Source: Croceibacterium atlanticum (GTDB taxonomy: Bacteria > Pseudomonadota > Alphaproteobacteria > Sphingomonadales > Sphingomonadaceae). Taken from it: DNA of 64,000 bases. Of the stretch, positions 35,276 through 44,875 are shown one piece after another (the stretch's first letter is position 1; each line of letters starts with the position of its first letter). Below the pieces are notes generated by a model. That model did not search any database and was not told the DNA's origin. It worked only from the letters and a program-made list of their open reading frames with translations. The stretch lies in contig NZ_CP011452.2 in assembly GCF_001008165.2 (NCBI RefSeq), positions 3,286,001-3,350,000 on the forward strand, in the 5' to 3' direction. Position numbers and translations under genes: made by a program.

Positions 35276-37496
35276 CCTGATGGAAAAGGCTGCTTCCCCG
35301 CAACTTAGCCGCCGGACATTGCTCAAGGCCGGCGCCCTTGCCGGCGGCGGGCTGACGCTGACGGCGAGCATTCCGATGGTTGCCCGCGCGGCGGCCGGCG
35401 CCGAACCGGCAGAGGCGATGCTGAACGCCTTCATCACCATCGCGCCGGACAATACGATCACGATCGTCGGCAAGAATCCGGAAATCGGGCAGGGCATCAA
35501 GACTTCGCTGCCGATGCTGGTGGCAGAGGAACTGGACGCCGATTGGGATCAGGTCCGGATCGTGCAGGCCGATGCCGATATGGCGAAATACGGCCCGCAG
35601 ATGGCCGGCGGCAGTTTTTCGACACCGATGAACTGGATGCCCATGCGCCAGGTCGGCGCAGCCGGGCGGCAGATGCTGCTGGAAGCTGCATCGCGCCGCT
35701 GGGGTGTCGATAGCGCCAAACTGCAGACCAGGCTTGGAACGGTGGTGGACCCCGCGTCCGGCCGTTCGCTGACCTATGGCGAACTGGCGAGTGAAGCGGC
35801 CAAGGTGGCCGTGCCAGATATTGCGAAGGTGCCGCTGAAGGACCCGCAGGATTTCAAGATCATCGGCCGCGCGATCGGCGGGATCGACAGCCCCCGGATC
35901 GTGAGGGGCGAACCGATATTCGGTGTCGATACGCAGCTGCCGGGCCTCGTCTATGCGGCTTATGAACGCTCGCCGGTATTCGGGGCGAAGCTGGTTTCGG
36001 CCAGGCTGGACGCCGTGAAGGCGCAGCCGGGCGTGATCGATGCCTTCGTGGTGGAAGGCAATGGCAATGCCGAACAGCTGGTGGACGGCGTGGCGATCAT
36101 CGCCAAGAACTGGTGGATCGCCAACAAGGCGCGCGAAAAGCTGGAAATCGAATGGGATAATGGCGAATGGGCCAGCCATTCCAGCGCCGGTTATGACAAG
36201 AAGGCGCGCGAATTGATGGCGGCGGGCAAGCCGGAGGAAGTGTTCTCTTCCGAAGGGGACGTGGACGCCGCCTTCGCCTCCGCGGCCAAGATCCTCGAAG
36301 CGGAATATTCCTATCCCTTCCTGGCCCATGTGCCGATGGAGCCGCAGAATTGCACCGCATTGTGCAAGGATGACGGTTCGATCGAAATGTGGGCGCCCTC
36401 CCAGACCCCGCAGGGCGGGCAGCAGGGCGTGGCGCAGATGCTGGGCCTCAAGCCCGAACAGGTGACGGTGCATGTCACCCGTATGGGCGGCGGTTTCGGC
36501 CGACGTCTTACCAATGATTACATGCACCAGTCCGCCGCCATCGCCAGGAAGATGCCGGGCACGCCCGTGCAGCTGATATGGAGCCGCGAGGACGATGTCC
36601 GCAGCGACTTCTATCGTCCGGCAGGCTGGCACCGGCTGCGTGCATCGCTGGATGAAAACGGCAAGCTGACCGGCTTTGACGATCATTTCATCACCTTCGA
36701 TCTGGGCGACGGCGCCTATAATCCGGCCGCCATGGCGCCGGACATCTTCCCGGCGAAATTCGTGCCCAATCTGCGTTATGCGCAGAGCAAGCTGAAATCG
36801 GCCGTGCCGATGGGGGCGTTGCGGGCGCCATCCTCCAATGCGCTCAGCTTCGTGACCCAGTCGTTCCTGGATGAAGTGGCGCAGGAACAGGGTTCCGACC
36901 TGCCGAACCTGATGCTGGAATTGCTGTCCACCCGCGGCCCGTTCCCCGATACGCAGGGTTTTGTCGGGATGCAGCCGGGTTTCAAACCGGCGCGCGCCAA
37001 GGCAGTGATCGAAAAATCCATGCAGATGGGCGCCTGGGGCACACCTTCGGCTGAAGGGCGGGCCAAGGGCTTCGGCTTCTATTTCAGCCATATGGGCTAT
37101 TTCGCTGAAGTGGTGGAAGCCAGCATTTCGGATCGCGGCCAGATTACCGTGCACAATGTCTGGGCGGCAGGCGATGTGGGCAGCCACATCATCAATCCGT
37201 TCGGCGCGTTGAACCAGGTGGAAGGCGCAATCATCGACGGTATCGGCCAGGCCATGTCGCTGGCGGTCGAGATCGAAGGCGGCGCCACCGTGCAGTCCAA
37301 TTTCCACGATTATCCGGTTCCGCGTATGCCGGTAACGCCGAATATCGAGGTGGAATTCATCAAGACCGATTATTCGCCGACGGGGCTGGGTGAACCTGCC
37401 CTGCCGCCGGTCATTCCCGCGCTGGTAAACGCGTTGGCGGCCCTGACGGGCAAGCGCGTGCGCAGCCTGCCGATTGACGGCAAGGCTCTGGTCTGA
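35268..37496 (+). CDS. Molybdopterin hydroxylase large subunit (IorB/aldehyde-oxidase type), Tat-exported
   Basis: 742 residues from ATG 35268. A twin-arginine signal is present (SRRTLLKAGALAGGGLTLTA, about residues 14-33), so the enzyme is probably exported folded with its partner. Motifs of the IorB group include MPMRQVGAAGRQML, MGGGFGRRLTNDY and GLGEPALPP near the C-terminus, where the catalytic Glu is expected. There is no FAD subunit, which fits the periplasmic two-subunit class that hands electrons to a cytochrome. The substrate is probably an aromatic aldehyde or N-heterocycle; this cannot be settled from sequence. Confidence 0.88.
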   Translation: MSDLMEKAASPQLSRRTLLKAGALAGGGLTLTASIPMVARAAAGAEPAEAMLNAFITIAPDNTITIVGKNPEIGQGIKTSLPMLVAEELDADWDQVRIVQADADMAKYGPQMAGGSFSTPMNWMPMRQVGAAGRQMLLEAASRRWGVDSAKLQTRLGTVVDPASGRSLTYGELASEAAKVAVPDIAKVPLKDPQDFKIIGRAIGGIDSPRIVRGEPIFGVDTQLPGLVYAAYERSPVFGAKLVSARLDAVKAQPGVIDAFVVEGNGNAEQLVDGVAIIAKNWWIANKAREKLEIEWDNGEWASHSSAGYDKKARELMAAGKPEEVFSSEGDVDAAFASAAKILEAEYSYPFLAHVPMEPQNCTALCKDDGSIEMWAPSQTPQGGQQGVAQMLGLKPEQVTVHVTRMGGGFGRRLTNDYMHQSAAIARKMPGTPVQLIWSREDDVRSDFYRPAGWHRLRASLDENGKLTGFDDHFITFDLGDGAYNPAAMAPDIFPAKFVPNLRYAQSKLKSAVPMGALRAPSSNALSFVTQSFLDEVAQEQGSDLPNLMLELLSTRGPFPDTQGFVGMQPGFKPARAKAVIEKSMQMGAWGTPSAEGRAKGFGFYFSHMGYFAEVVEASISDRGQITVHNVWAAGDVGSHIINPFGALNQVEGAIIDGIGQAMSLAVEIEGGATVQSNFHDYPVPRMPVTPNIEVEFIKTDYSPTGLGEPALPPVIPALVNALAALTGKRVRSLPIDGKALV

Positions 37497-37506
37497 GTTG
37501 GAGAGG

Positions 37507-37533
37507 CCGGGGCGGGCCATGTACCCGCCCCGG
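37507..37533. terminator. Hairpin between convergent genes
   Basis: CCGGGGCGGG (37507-37516), loop CCATGTA, CCCGCCCCGG (37524-37533): a perfect 10-bp GC stem 10 bp after the large-subunit stop and before the stop of the convergent gene at 37560. It lacks a clear T-tract but position and strength suggest transcription termination for one or both strands. Confidence 0.55.
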
Positions 37534-37559
37534 AAAGTCCGTTCCTGAAAAGCCCCGCG

Positions 37560-38537
37560 TCAATCCGCGAAAACGAGCGGCGCCCTGTATGCGGTGGTGA
37601 AGCCCATCGCTTCTATCTCGTGGATCTGACCGCCCCATATCTTGTAGATATGGATCGCCGGCATATCGAAGGGCTGGAAATCAAGGTGCCGGCTGTCCGC
37701 CCAGGGCACGCCCACCAGATCGAAGTCCTTCTTGTCAAAAGCATGGCGGAAATGGCTGACGCCCCAGACCAGACCCGTCACAGGATCGGCGATCTCCACC
37801 CGGCGGTTGTCGATACTGGTGATATATTCCCACATATTCGTGTCCATCTGGGCCGCGCAGCCAAGGCCGCCCAGATAGGCGAAGATCGGATCGCGCTGTC
37901 CGTTTGACGGACCTTCTGGCGTGGGGCGAACCATGGGATTGCGGGCAGTCTGGAAGCCGTTTTCGCGCCTTTCGCAATCATCCGCCATCGCCGAATGCCG
38001 GGAATTGTTGTTGTCCAGCGCGTCGTAATAGCTCTTGCCCAGCCAGATCATCCGGCTGCGGGAATCGGCATATGCCTCTGGCACTTCCTGCATGATGGCC
38101 GGGCGCAGCACCTGCAGATTGCCAAGCGCCACAGGGCTGAGGTCCCGCGTGACCATATGTTCCGCCTCGGTGATTGCACCGTCTTCCCATTTCAAGCGTA
38201 TGCCAATCAGGGCCGGTTCGTTGTCGCTATCCGTCACCATTGTCATGATGCCGACCTGTTCGGACACGGGATCCGCCACATGGATGGTGAAACTGCCATC
38301 CGGTCCCCTGGCCAGCGAGTTCCACAAGCCATCGCCCGGCGCGATCGTCTGGATGTTTTCTACCATGGTCACATTGCCGGAAAGCGGCACGGCGGATGGA
38401 TCATGGGCGACCAGTGCGGCAACATAATCATCTGCCAGGCCGATCAGGCAATCACGGTCGCAGTCCTGCGCCTGCGCTGCGGCAGGAGTGGCCAGCGCGA
38501 TCAGCGCGGCAGCGGTGAACAAGTTACAAGTCTTCAT
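37560..38537 (-). CDS. Secreted protein of unknown family, paralogue A
   Basis: 325 residues with a signal peptide (MKTCNLFTAAALIALATPAAAQAQ). The mature protein starts CDRDCLIGLADDYVAALVAHD and contains VTMVENIQTIAPGDGLWNSL, HMVTRDLSP and ADDCERRENGFQ. The same pattern (Cys pair, Y-x-A-A, N-V-x-x-x-E-N, G-L-W, D-D-C-x-R-x-E-N-G) recurs in the proteins at 62569 and, more loosely, 61656, so all three are paralogues. They look like two fused NTF2-like (cystatin-like alpha+beta) halves and may belong to the DUF8021 group, from memory. Situated between the molybdenum hydroxylase and its maturation factors, on the opposite strand. Confidence 0.7.
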   Translation of the reverse strand: MKTCNLFTAAALIALATPAAAQAQDCDRDCLIGLADDYVAALVAHDPSAVPLSGNVTMVENIQTIAPGDGLWNSLARGPDGSFTIHVADPVSEQVGIMTMVTDSDNEPALIGIRLKWEDGAITEAEHMVTRDLSPVALGNLQVLRPAIMQEVPEAYADSRSRMIWLGKSYYDALDNNNSRHSAMADDCERRENGFQTARNPMVRPTPEGPSNGQRDPIFAYLGGLGCAAQMDTNMWEYITSIDNRRVEIADPVTGLVWGVSHFRHAFDKKDFDLVGVPWADSRHLDFQPFDMPAIHIYKIWGGQIHEIEAMGFTTAYRAPLVFAD

Positions 38538-38663
38538 GGCAATCCCCTCTCCCTTCCGGAGCCGCTTTTCGGGCTCTCATGGGCTGATCCTATGGTGGGC
38601 GGCCTCTTCCAGGCAAGCGGGCAATGCTGGCTATCGGCGTGAAGCACATTATGTCTGGGCGCG

Positions 38664-39527
38664 ATGATGACAGCACAAAGACCGAGCCGCAGTGATGACC
38701 GCGCCGCCTTGCGCGCCGCATGTGAACCGGGAACGGGGCTTTGCACCATTGTCGGCATCGAAGGCAGTTTCTCCCGCCGCCTTGGCGCCCAGCTTGCCGT
38801 GCATCCGGATGGCGGGATCACCGGCAGCCTTGCCGATGGTTGCCTGGAAAAACAGCTGGCGAGCGAGATCGAACGGGCACGCGGACAGGGCGCCGTGGTC
38901 AAGCGCTTTGGCGCGGGATCGCCAATCATAGATTTCCGCCTGCCTTGCGGCAGTGGCCTGGACATTCTGATCGACCCGCAGCCCGATCATCGGGCCTGCC
39001 GGCAAGCGGTGAACCATCTCGACCTGCGCAGGCCGGCCACGCTGGATCTGGATGCGGGGCAGGGGCTTCTGCGCGAAAGGCGCTATATCCCTCCGATGCG
39101 ACTGGCCCTGTTCGGCGAAGGTCCGGAGCTGGAAGAGCTGGCGCAGCTGGCAGGGGCGGCCGGGATCGAAGTTTCGGCGCGGCGCAAGGATGATCCGTCG
39201 GCCCTATCGCTGGGCAAGGCGCCACAGGGTGAGGAAATCGATGAATGGACAGCAGTGATCCTGCTGTTTCACGATCACGAATGGGAACAGGCGCTGCTGC
39301 AATGGGCGCTGCAGACCCCCGCTTTCCATATCGGCGCGCAGGGCGGTGCAGAGGCACGCAACAATCGGATGAACGGCCTTCGTGCCGCTGGTGTGGCGGA
39401 AGATCAATTGCAGCGGATCAGCAGCCCGATCGGCCTGATCCCGCGCAGCCGGGAGCCTTCGGTACTGGCTCTTTCCGTGCTGGCGCAGGTCGTCGGCGAA
39501 TATGAGGCGCTGCACCCGCATGGCTGA
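38664..39527 (+). CDS. xdhC: XdhC-family molybdenum cofactor insertion chaperone
   Basis: 287 residues with the XdhC/CoxI N-terminal motif (GTGLCTIVGIEGSFSRRLGAQLAVHPDGGITGSLADGCLE, about residues 23-62) and the C-terminal Rossmann-like domain (MRLALFGEGPELEELAQLA; then IGLIPRSREPSVLALSVLAQV). XdhC proteins sulphurate and load the Mo cofactor into hydroxylases. It probably serves the enzyme at 34802-37496. Overlaps the next gene by 8 bp. Start ATG 38664 or 38667; no strong ribosome site seen. Confidence 0.9.
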   Translation: MMTAQRPSRSDDRAALRAACEPGTGLCTIVGIEGSFSRRLGAQLAVHPDGGITGSLADGCLEKQLASEIERARGQGAVVKRFGAGSPIIDFRLPCGSGLDILIDPQPDHRACRQAVNHLDLRRPATLDLDAGQGLLRERRYIPPMRLALFGEGPELEELAQLAGAAGIEVSARRKDDPSALSLGKAPQGEEIDEWTAVILLFHDHEWEQALLQWALQTPAFHIGAQGGAEARNNRMNGLRAAGVAEDQLQRISSPIGLIPRSREPSVLALSVLAQVVGEYEALHPHG

Positions 39528-40101
39528 GAAGCCGCATGTCGTGGTGCTTGCCGCGGGGCGGGCGACACGTTTTGGCGGTGGCAAGCTGGATGCACCATGC
39601 GCGGGCAAGAGGCTGGGGCAATGGGTGCTGGATGCCGTGGCGGAGGCCGGGCTGGCGCCGGGTGCCATAGTGGTCGGGCCGGATGTTCCCGCCTTTGCAC
39701 GAGCCGCGCCGGGGTGGCGCTTGCTGGTCAATCCGCAACCGGAAGCGGGGCTTGGCACCTCGCTCGCCCTGGCTGCCCGAGATGCACTCAGCCGCCGGGA
39801 TGATGCGCCCATGCTGGTCCTGCTGGCGGATATGCCGCTGGTCCCGCCAGGCCTGATTGCGGGGCTGGCCGGCGCCAATGCGCCTGCCGCAATACGCCAT
39901 GAAACAGGCCGGCCGGGCGTGCCCGCGCTGTTTCCTGCTTCTCTCCTGCCGCAACTGGCCCAGCTTGGCGGAGATCGCGGCGCTGCTTCGTTGCTGGCCG
40001 GACTGGACGAATTGACGCTGCTCGATCCCCCGGAATCTGCCTTGCTGGATATTGACCGGCCCGCTGACCTTGCACGGGCGGAGGCGGAGCTGAGCCGCTA
40101 A
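39520..40101 (+). CDS. MobA/MocA-like nucleotidyltransferase
   Basis: 193 residues starting MAEKPHVVVLAAGRATRFGGGKLDAPCAGK, the LAAGxxxRFGxxK nucleotide-binding motif, with the later VLLADMPLVPPG loop typical of NTP-transferase-like molybdenum cofactor enzymes. It probably makes molybdopterin cytosine dinucleotide (MocA role) for the hydroxylase at 34802-37496. The ATG lies inside the end of xdhC. The 3' end overlaps the convergent pccA gene by 4 bp. Confidence 0.85.
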   Translation: MAEKPHVVVLAAGRATRFGGGKLDAPCAGKRLGQWVLDAVAEAGLAPGAIVVGPDVPAFARAAPGWRLLVNPQPEAGLGTSLALAARDALSRRDDAPMLVLLADMPLVPPGLIAGLAGANAPAAIRHETGRPGVPALFPASLLPQLAQLGGDRGAASLLAGLDELTLLDPPESALLDIDRPADLARAEAELSR

Positions 40102-42131
40102 TCCAGTTCCATGATGACCGTGTCGGCGGCGAGACTGTCACCCTCCGCGGCCGAGATGGAGGACACGGTGCCGCTTTTCTCCGCGCGGAGGATATTCTCC
40201 ATCTTCATCGCCTCTATCGTGGCGAGTGGCTGGCCCGGTTCCACCTGTTCCCCTTCCGCCACATGCAGGCGCACCAGCAGGCCCGGCATCGGACATATGA
40301 GGAAGCGGGAGAGATCCGGCGGCACCTTCTCGATCATGTGATCGGCCAGTTCGGACATGCGCGTGGGCAGCACGGTCAGTTTGTGCTTCGCACCGCGCGC
40401 GGTCAGCGTCAGGCCCAGCAGGCCGGGCTGCACCTGCGCGGTCAGATCTTCCTCTCCGAACCGGGCGCTGACCAGCCAGTCCCCAGGCGTATATTCCATC
40501 GAGATGTCGATCGCTTCGCCGTCGACGAGGATATCCTCCTCCGTGATGGCGACATCCCATGACGCATCGCCCCGCTGCACGCGCCATGCGAAGGGCGGAT
40601 GGGGGCTGCCGTCCAGCTGCCCGCTGATGCGGCGGGCGCGGTCCGCGCGCACTGTGGCAATCACGCCGGCAATCGCGGCAAGCTGGCGGGAAAGCTGATC
40701 CGATGCCGGTGCGCCGGTGAAGCCGTCCGGATATTCCTCCGCAATGAAGCCCGTGGTCAGTTCCCCGGCGCGGAACCGCGGGTGTTGCATCAGGGCGGAC
40801 AGGAAATCGACATTGTGGCCTGGCCCCTCGATCCGGAACGCGTCCAGCGCCTGCACCTGCAGATCCGCCGCCTCGTCACGCGTTTCGCCCCATGTGATCA
40901 GCTTGGCGATCATCGGGTCATAGAAGATCGACACTTCGCCGCCTTCGGCCACACCATCATCCACGCGGACATAGGGGCCGTCCGGCGCGCCCTCTTCGGC
41001 AGGTTCGGCAAAGGGCGCCTGCCGCAATTCGGCAGGGGGCGGGGCATAGCGCACCAGCCGGCCGATGCTGGGCAGGAAACCGCGATAGGGATCTTCGGCA
41101 TAGATCCGGTTCTCGATCGCCCAGCCATTGATGCCGATATCGCCCTGCGCGAATGGCAGTTTCTCGCCCGCGGCCACGCGGATCATCTGTTCCACCAGAT
41201 CCACGCCGGTGATCGCTTCCGTCACCGGATGTTCGACCTGCAGGCGGGTGTTCATTTCAAGGAAGTAGAAACTCTCCCCCGTCGGGTCCGCCCCGCTGAC
41301 GATCAGTTCCACCGTCCCGGCCGAGAAATAGCCGACTGCGCGGGCCAGCGCGACGGCCTGTTCGCCCATCTTGCGCCGCATCTCCGGCGTCACGAAGGGG
41401 GAGGGCGCTTCTTCCACTACCTTCTGGTGGCGGCGCTGGATCGAACATTCGCGTTCGTTGAGATAGACGATATTGCCGTGCTGATCCCCCAGCACCTGAA
41501 TTTCGATATGGCGCGGGCTCTCGATGAATTTCTCGATGAAGACGCGGTCATCGCCGAAACTGTTCAAGCCTTCGCGCTGCGTCGCTTCGAAGCCTTCGCG
41601 CACATCCGTGTCGTTCCAGGCCAGCCGCATGCCCTTGCCGCCGCCGCCGGCACTGGCCTTCATTATCACCGGATAACCGATACGGTTCGCTTCTCGCAGG
41701 GCCTGTTCCGTATCGGCAATCGCACCTTCCGAACCGGGAACCACATTCACGCCCGCTTCGGCCGCCAGCTTCTTGCTTTCGATCTTGTCGCCCATGGCGG
41801 CGATCGCCTTGGCCGGTGGGCCGATAAAGGCGATGCCTTCCGCCGCCAGCGCTTCCACGAAGCTCGCCCGTTCGGACAGGAAGCCATAGCCGGGATGCAC
41901 GGCCTCGGCCCCGGTCTGCTTGCAGGCGGCGATGATCTTTTCCGGCAGCAGATAGCTTTCGGCGGCGGGGGCGGGGCCGATATGCACCGCCTCATCCGCC
42001 AGCGCGACATGCGGGCTGCGCGCGTCTGCATCGGAATAGACCGCCACCGTGGCAATGCCCATCCGCCGCGCCGTGCGGATCACGCGGCAGGCGATTTCAC
42101 CACGGTTGGCGATGAGGATCTTGGAGAACAC
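40098..42131 (-). CDS. pccA: Propionyl-CoA (acyl-CoA) carboxylase alpha subunit
   Basis: 677 residues: biotin carboxylase domain (about 1-450: FSKILIANRGEIACRVIRTARRMGI, the glycine loop SAGGGGKGMR, the active-site FLEMNTRLQVEHPVTE), a BT linker domain and a C-terminal biotinyl domain with EAMKMEN, biotinylated Lys643. The BT domain and the co-located methylmalonyl-CoA epimerase and mutase favour propionyl-CoA over methylcrotonyl-CoA as substrate. The beta subunit is not in the window. Last gene of the minus-strand operon. Confidence 0.88.
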   Translation of the reverse strand: MFSKILIANRGEIACRVIRTARRMGIATVAVYSDADARSPHVALADEAVHIGPAPAAESYLLPEKIIAACKQTGAEAVHPGYGFLSERASFVEALAAEGIAFIGPPAKAIAAMGDKIESKKLAAEAGVNVVPGSEGAIADTEQALREANRIGYPVIMKASAGGGGKGMRLAWNDTDVREGFEATQREGLNSFGDDRVFIEKFIESPRHIEIQVLGDQHGNIVYLNERECSIQRRHQKVVEEAPSPFVTPEMRRKMGEQAVALARAVGYFSAGTVELIVSGADPTGESFYFLEMNTRLQVEHPVTEAITGVDLVEQMIRVAAGEKLPFAQGDIGINGWAIENRIYAEDPYRGFLPSIGRLVRYAPPPAELRQAPFAEPAEEGAPDGPYVRVDDGVAEGGEVSIFYDPMIAKLITWGETRDEAADLQVQALDAFRIEGPGHNVDFLSALMQHPRFRAGELTTGFIAEEYPDGFTGAPASDQLSRQLAAIAGVIATVRADRARRISGQLDGSPHPPFAWRVQRGDASWDVAITEEDILVDGEAIDISMEYTPGDWLVSARFGEEDLTAQVQPGLLGLTLTARGAKHKLTVLPTRMSELADHMIEKVPPDLSRFLICPMPGLLVRLHVAEGEQVEPGQPLATIEAMKMENILRAEKSGTVSSISAAEGDSLAADTVIMELD

Positions 42132-42138
42132 GCCGCGG

Positions 42139-43425
42139 TCAGACCTGATCCAGCGCCTGCGCCATATCGGCGATGATATCGTCGATATGTTCGATGCCGA
42201 CAGAGACGCGCATCACGTCCGGCCCGGCACCGGCCTGCACCAGTTCCTCGCCCTCCAGCTGGCTATGGGTGGTGCTGGCCGGGTGGATGATCAGCGAGCG
42301 TGTATCGCCGATATTGGCGAGGTGGCTGAACAATTTGACGGACGAAACCAGCTTCACACCCGCATCATATCCGCCCTTCAGGCCGAAGGTGAACACCGCG
42401 CCGCCTTTGCCGCCGAGATATTTCTGAGCCAGCGCGTGATAGGGATTGTCGGCAAGACCCGCATAGGAAACCCAGTCCACTTTCGGATGATCTTGCAGCC
42501 ATTGCGCCAGGGCGAGGGCATTGCTGCAATGCCGTTCCATCCGCAGCGGCAGCGTCTCCATGCCGGTCAGGGCAAGGAAGGCGTTCATCGGCGCCATGGC
42601 CGGGCCAAGATCGCGCAGGCCCAGCACGCGGCAGGCGATGATGAAGGCGATCGGGCCGACCGCTTCGGTAAAGACCGCGCCGTGATAGGATGCGTTGGGC
42701 TGGGTCATGGTCGGGAACTTGTCGCTCGCCCCCCAGTCGAATTTGCCGGAATCCACGATCAGCCCGCCAATGGAATTGCCATGGCCATTCAGGAACTTGG
42801 TTGCCGAATGGACGACGATATCGGCGCCATGTTCGATCGGGCGGCACAGCATTGGCGTGGCCAGCGTGTTGTCCACCACCAGCGGCACGCCCGCATCATG
42901 CGCGACCTTGGCGATAGCTTCGATATCCTGCACCACGCCGCCCGGATTGGCGAGGCTTTCGATAAAGACGGCGCGGGTCTTGTCGGTAATGGCGGCGGCA
43001 ACTTCCGCCGGATTATCCGCATCGACGAATTTGGTGTGCCAGTCCATTTTCAGGAAGCTCTGGCCCAGCTGGTTGAGTGAGCCGCCGTAGAGCTTTTTGG
43101 CGGCAACGATTTCGCAGCCCGGTTCCATCAGCGTGTGAAAGACGATGAACTGCGCCGCATGGCCCGATGCCACGCCCAGCGCGGCCGCGCCGCCTTCCAT
43201 GGCCGCGATCTTGCCTTCCAGCGCGCCATTGGTGGGGTTCATGATGCGGGTGTAGATATTCCCGAATTCCTGCAGGCCGAACAGGCGGGCGGCATGGTCC
43301 ACATCGTCGAACACATAGCTGGCCGTCTGGTAGATCGGCGTGATCCGTGCCTTGGTCGTCGGATCGGGCGCGGTCCCCGCGTGGATCGCCATGGTTTCGA
43401 TATTGTGCTGTTCGGTCTCGCTCAT
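42139..43425 (-). CDS. metY: O-acetylhomoserine aminocarboxypropyltransferase (MetY-like)
   Basis: 428 residues from ATG 43425, with GGGAGAGAGA upstream. PLP-dependent Cys/Met metabolism family: early ETMAIHAGTAPDPTTKARITPIYQT, PLP-binding HSATKFLNGHG with Lys210, and C-terminal LSVGIEHIDDIIADM-like VSVGIEH. The length and the HAGxxPDPxTxAR start favour the sulphhydrylase MetY (O-acetylhomoserine plus sulphide to homocysteine) over cystathionine enzymes. It lies inside the propionyl-CoA operon, possibly linked through methionine degradation to propionyl-CoA. Confidence 0.88.
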   Translation of the reverse strand: MSETEQHNIETMAIHAGTAPDPTTKARITPIYQTASYVFDDVDHAARLFGLQEFGNIYTRIMNPTNGALEGKIAAMEGGAAALGVASGHAAQFIVFHTLMEPGCEIVAAKKLYGGSLNQLGQSFLKMDWHTKFVDADNPAEVAAAITDKTRAVFIESLANPGGVVQDIEAIAKVAHDAGVPLVVDNTLATPMLCRPIEHGADIVVHSATKFLNGHGNSIGGLIVDSGKFDWGASDKFPTMTQPNASYHGAVFTEAVGPIAFIIACRVLGLRDLGPAMAPMNAFLALTGMETLPLRMERHCSNALALAQWLQDHPKVDWVSYAGLADNPYHALAQKYLGGKGGAVFTFGLKGGYDAGVKLVSSVKLFSHLANIGDTRSLIIHPASTTHSQLEGEELVQAGAGPDVMRVSVGIEHIDDIIADMAQALDQV

Positions 43426-43466
43426 TCGTCTCTCTCCCAATCGGCAATGTTGCGCCAATGGCGGCC

Positions 43467-43868
43467 CTATTCGGGCCAAACCTCGATATCATGCAATTCT
43501 TCGATACGCGTCTTTGTCAGCGCGGTCTTGCAGGTCGCCACCAGCAACGGCTCCAGCGATCCGCCGCGTGCGAGATAGCCGTCCGTGGCGCAATGTGCAT
43601 CGCGATATTTCAGCCAGGCGCGCTGCGCTTCCAGCAATTGTTCGAAATAGCCGGGCCTGCCGTCATGGCTGGTGTCATAGACCATGTCCCGCTGCTTCAT
43701 CCGCGATGCGGTGGCATCCCATTGCGTGTTGAGCGCTTCGTCCGCGGCGAGGAAATCCTGCTGGGCGCACCAGTTCATTTCCTGCTGCTGGACCGGGTCA
43801 TCGCAATTCCACTCGGGATTGGGCGTGGCCGCCTGGGCGGCGGCGGCAAGCAGGGGTAGGATAATCAT
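43467..43868 (-). CDS. LprI-like secreted small protein (DUF1311)
   Basis: 133 residues with a short signal peptide ([14 protein letters not shown]). The mature part has four conserved-type cysteines ([58 protein letters not shown]), matching the lysozyme-inhibitor LprI N-terminal family. It overlaps bioB by 4 bp and is probably carried along in the operon. Confidence 0.8.
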   Translation of the reverse strand: MIILPLLAAAAQAATPNPEWNCDDPVQQQEMNWCAQQDFLAADEALNTQWDATASRMKQRDMVYDTSHDGRPGYFEQLLEAQRAWLKYRDAHCATDGYLARGGSLEPLLVATCKTALTKTRIEELHDIEVWPE

Positions 43869-44875
43869 TCCGCTGGCTCCCGTTCACAGGCGGCGCGCAT
43901 CGGTTCTTCGCCTTCCATTGCCTTCATGCCCAGCCGCGCCAGCAGGACGGCGTCTTCGTCATCCCCGGCATTGGGCGCTGTCAGCAATTTATCGCCGGTG
44001 AAGATGCTGTTCGCCCCGGCCAGGAAGCACAGGGCCTGCGTCGCCTCGCTCATGCTCTCGCGCCCGGCGGACAGGCGCACCATGCTCATCGGCATACAGA
44101 TGCGCGCGGTTGCCACGGTGCGGATGAACTCGATATCGTCGATCCGGGCGAGCGGCGTATCCGCCAGCATATCGCCCAGCGCCGTGCCCTTCACCGGCAC
44201 CAGCGCATTGACCGGCACGCTTTCCGGGTGGCGTTCCAGCGTGGCGAGCGTGTGGATGAAGCCGACGCGATCCTCCCGCGTTTCGCCCATGCCGACAATC
44301 CCACCCGAACAGACATTGATCCCCGCCGCGCGGACATTGCCCAGCGTATCCAGCCGGTCATCCATGCTGCGGGTGGAAATCACCCGTTCGTAATATTCGG
44401 GGCTGCTGTCGATATTGTGGTTGTAGTAATCCAGCCCTGCCTCGGCCAGCATTTCCGCCTGTTTTGGCGTCAGCATGCCCAATGTCATGCAGGTTTCCAG
44501 GCCCATTTCCCGCACGCCTTTCACGATCTCCACGATCCTGGGCATGTCGCGGTCTTTCGGATTGCGCCATGCGGCGCCCATGCAGAAACGCTGGCTGCCG
44601 GCATCCTTGGCCTGCGCCGCGCGTTGCAGCACTTCCTGCGCGTCCATCAGCTTGGTTGCTTTCACGCCGCTATCGGCATGGACGCTTTGAGAACAATAGC
44701 CGCAATCTTCCTGGCAGCCGCCGGTCTTGATCGACAGCAGGGTGCAGAGCTGCACCTCGTCCGCCGGGTGATGGCGGCGATGGGTTTCGGCCGCGCGAAA
44801 CACCAGCTCGGTAAAGGGGAGGGCGAAGATTTCCGCGATTTCCTCGCGGGTCCAGTCATTGCGAATGTCAATCAT
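43865..44875 (-). CDS. bioB: Biotin synthase
   Basis: 336 residues. Radical-SAM [4Fe-4S] motif C54-x3-C58-x2-C61 in [13 protein letters not shown], followed by [22 protein letters not shown] and [10 protein letters not shown], all BioB signatures for sulphur insertion into dethiobiotin. It sits among biotin-dependent pathway genes, between the demethylase-like gene and an LprI-like gene, overlapping both by 4 bp. Confidence 0.96.
   Translation of the reverse strand: MIDIRNDWTREEIAEIFALPFTELVFRAAETHRRHHPADEVQLCTLLSIKTGGCQEDCGYCSQSVHADSGVKATKLMDAQEVLQRAAQAKDAGSQRFCMGAAWRNPKDRDMPRIVEIVKGVREMGLETCMTLGMLTPKQAEMLAEAGLDYYNHNIDSSPEYYERVISTRSMDDRLDTLGNVRAAGINVCSGGIVGMGETREDRVGFIHTLATLERHPESVPVNALVPVKGTALGDMLADTPLARIDDIEFIRTVATARICMPMSMVRLSAGRESMSEATQALCFLAGANSIFTGDKLLTAPNAGDDEDAVLLARLGMKAMEGEEPMRAACEREPAE

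Noticed and set aside
34989-37520. Long open frame of about 843 codons on the minus strand opposite the molybdenum hydroxylase genes
   Set aside because: The plus-strand frames carry clear cofactor motifs; the opposite frame is rich in His, Arg and Gly, as expected from antisense of high-GC coding DNA, and has no recognisable domain.
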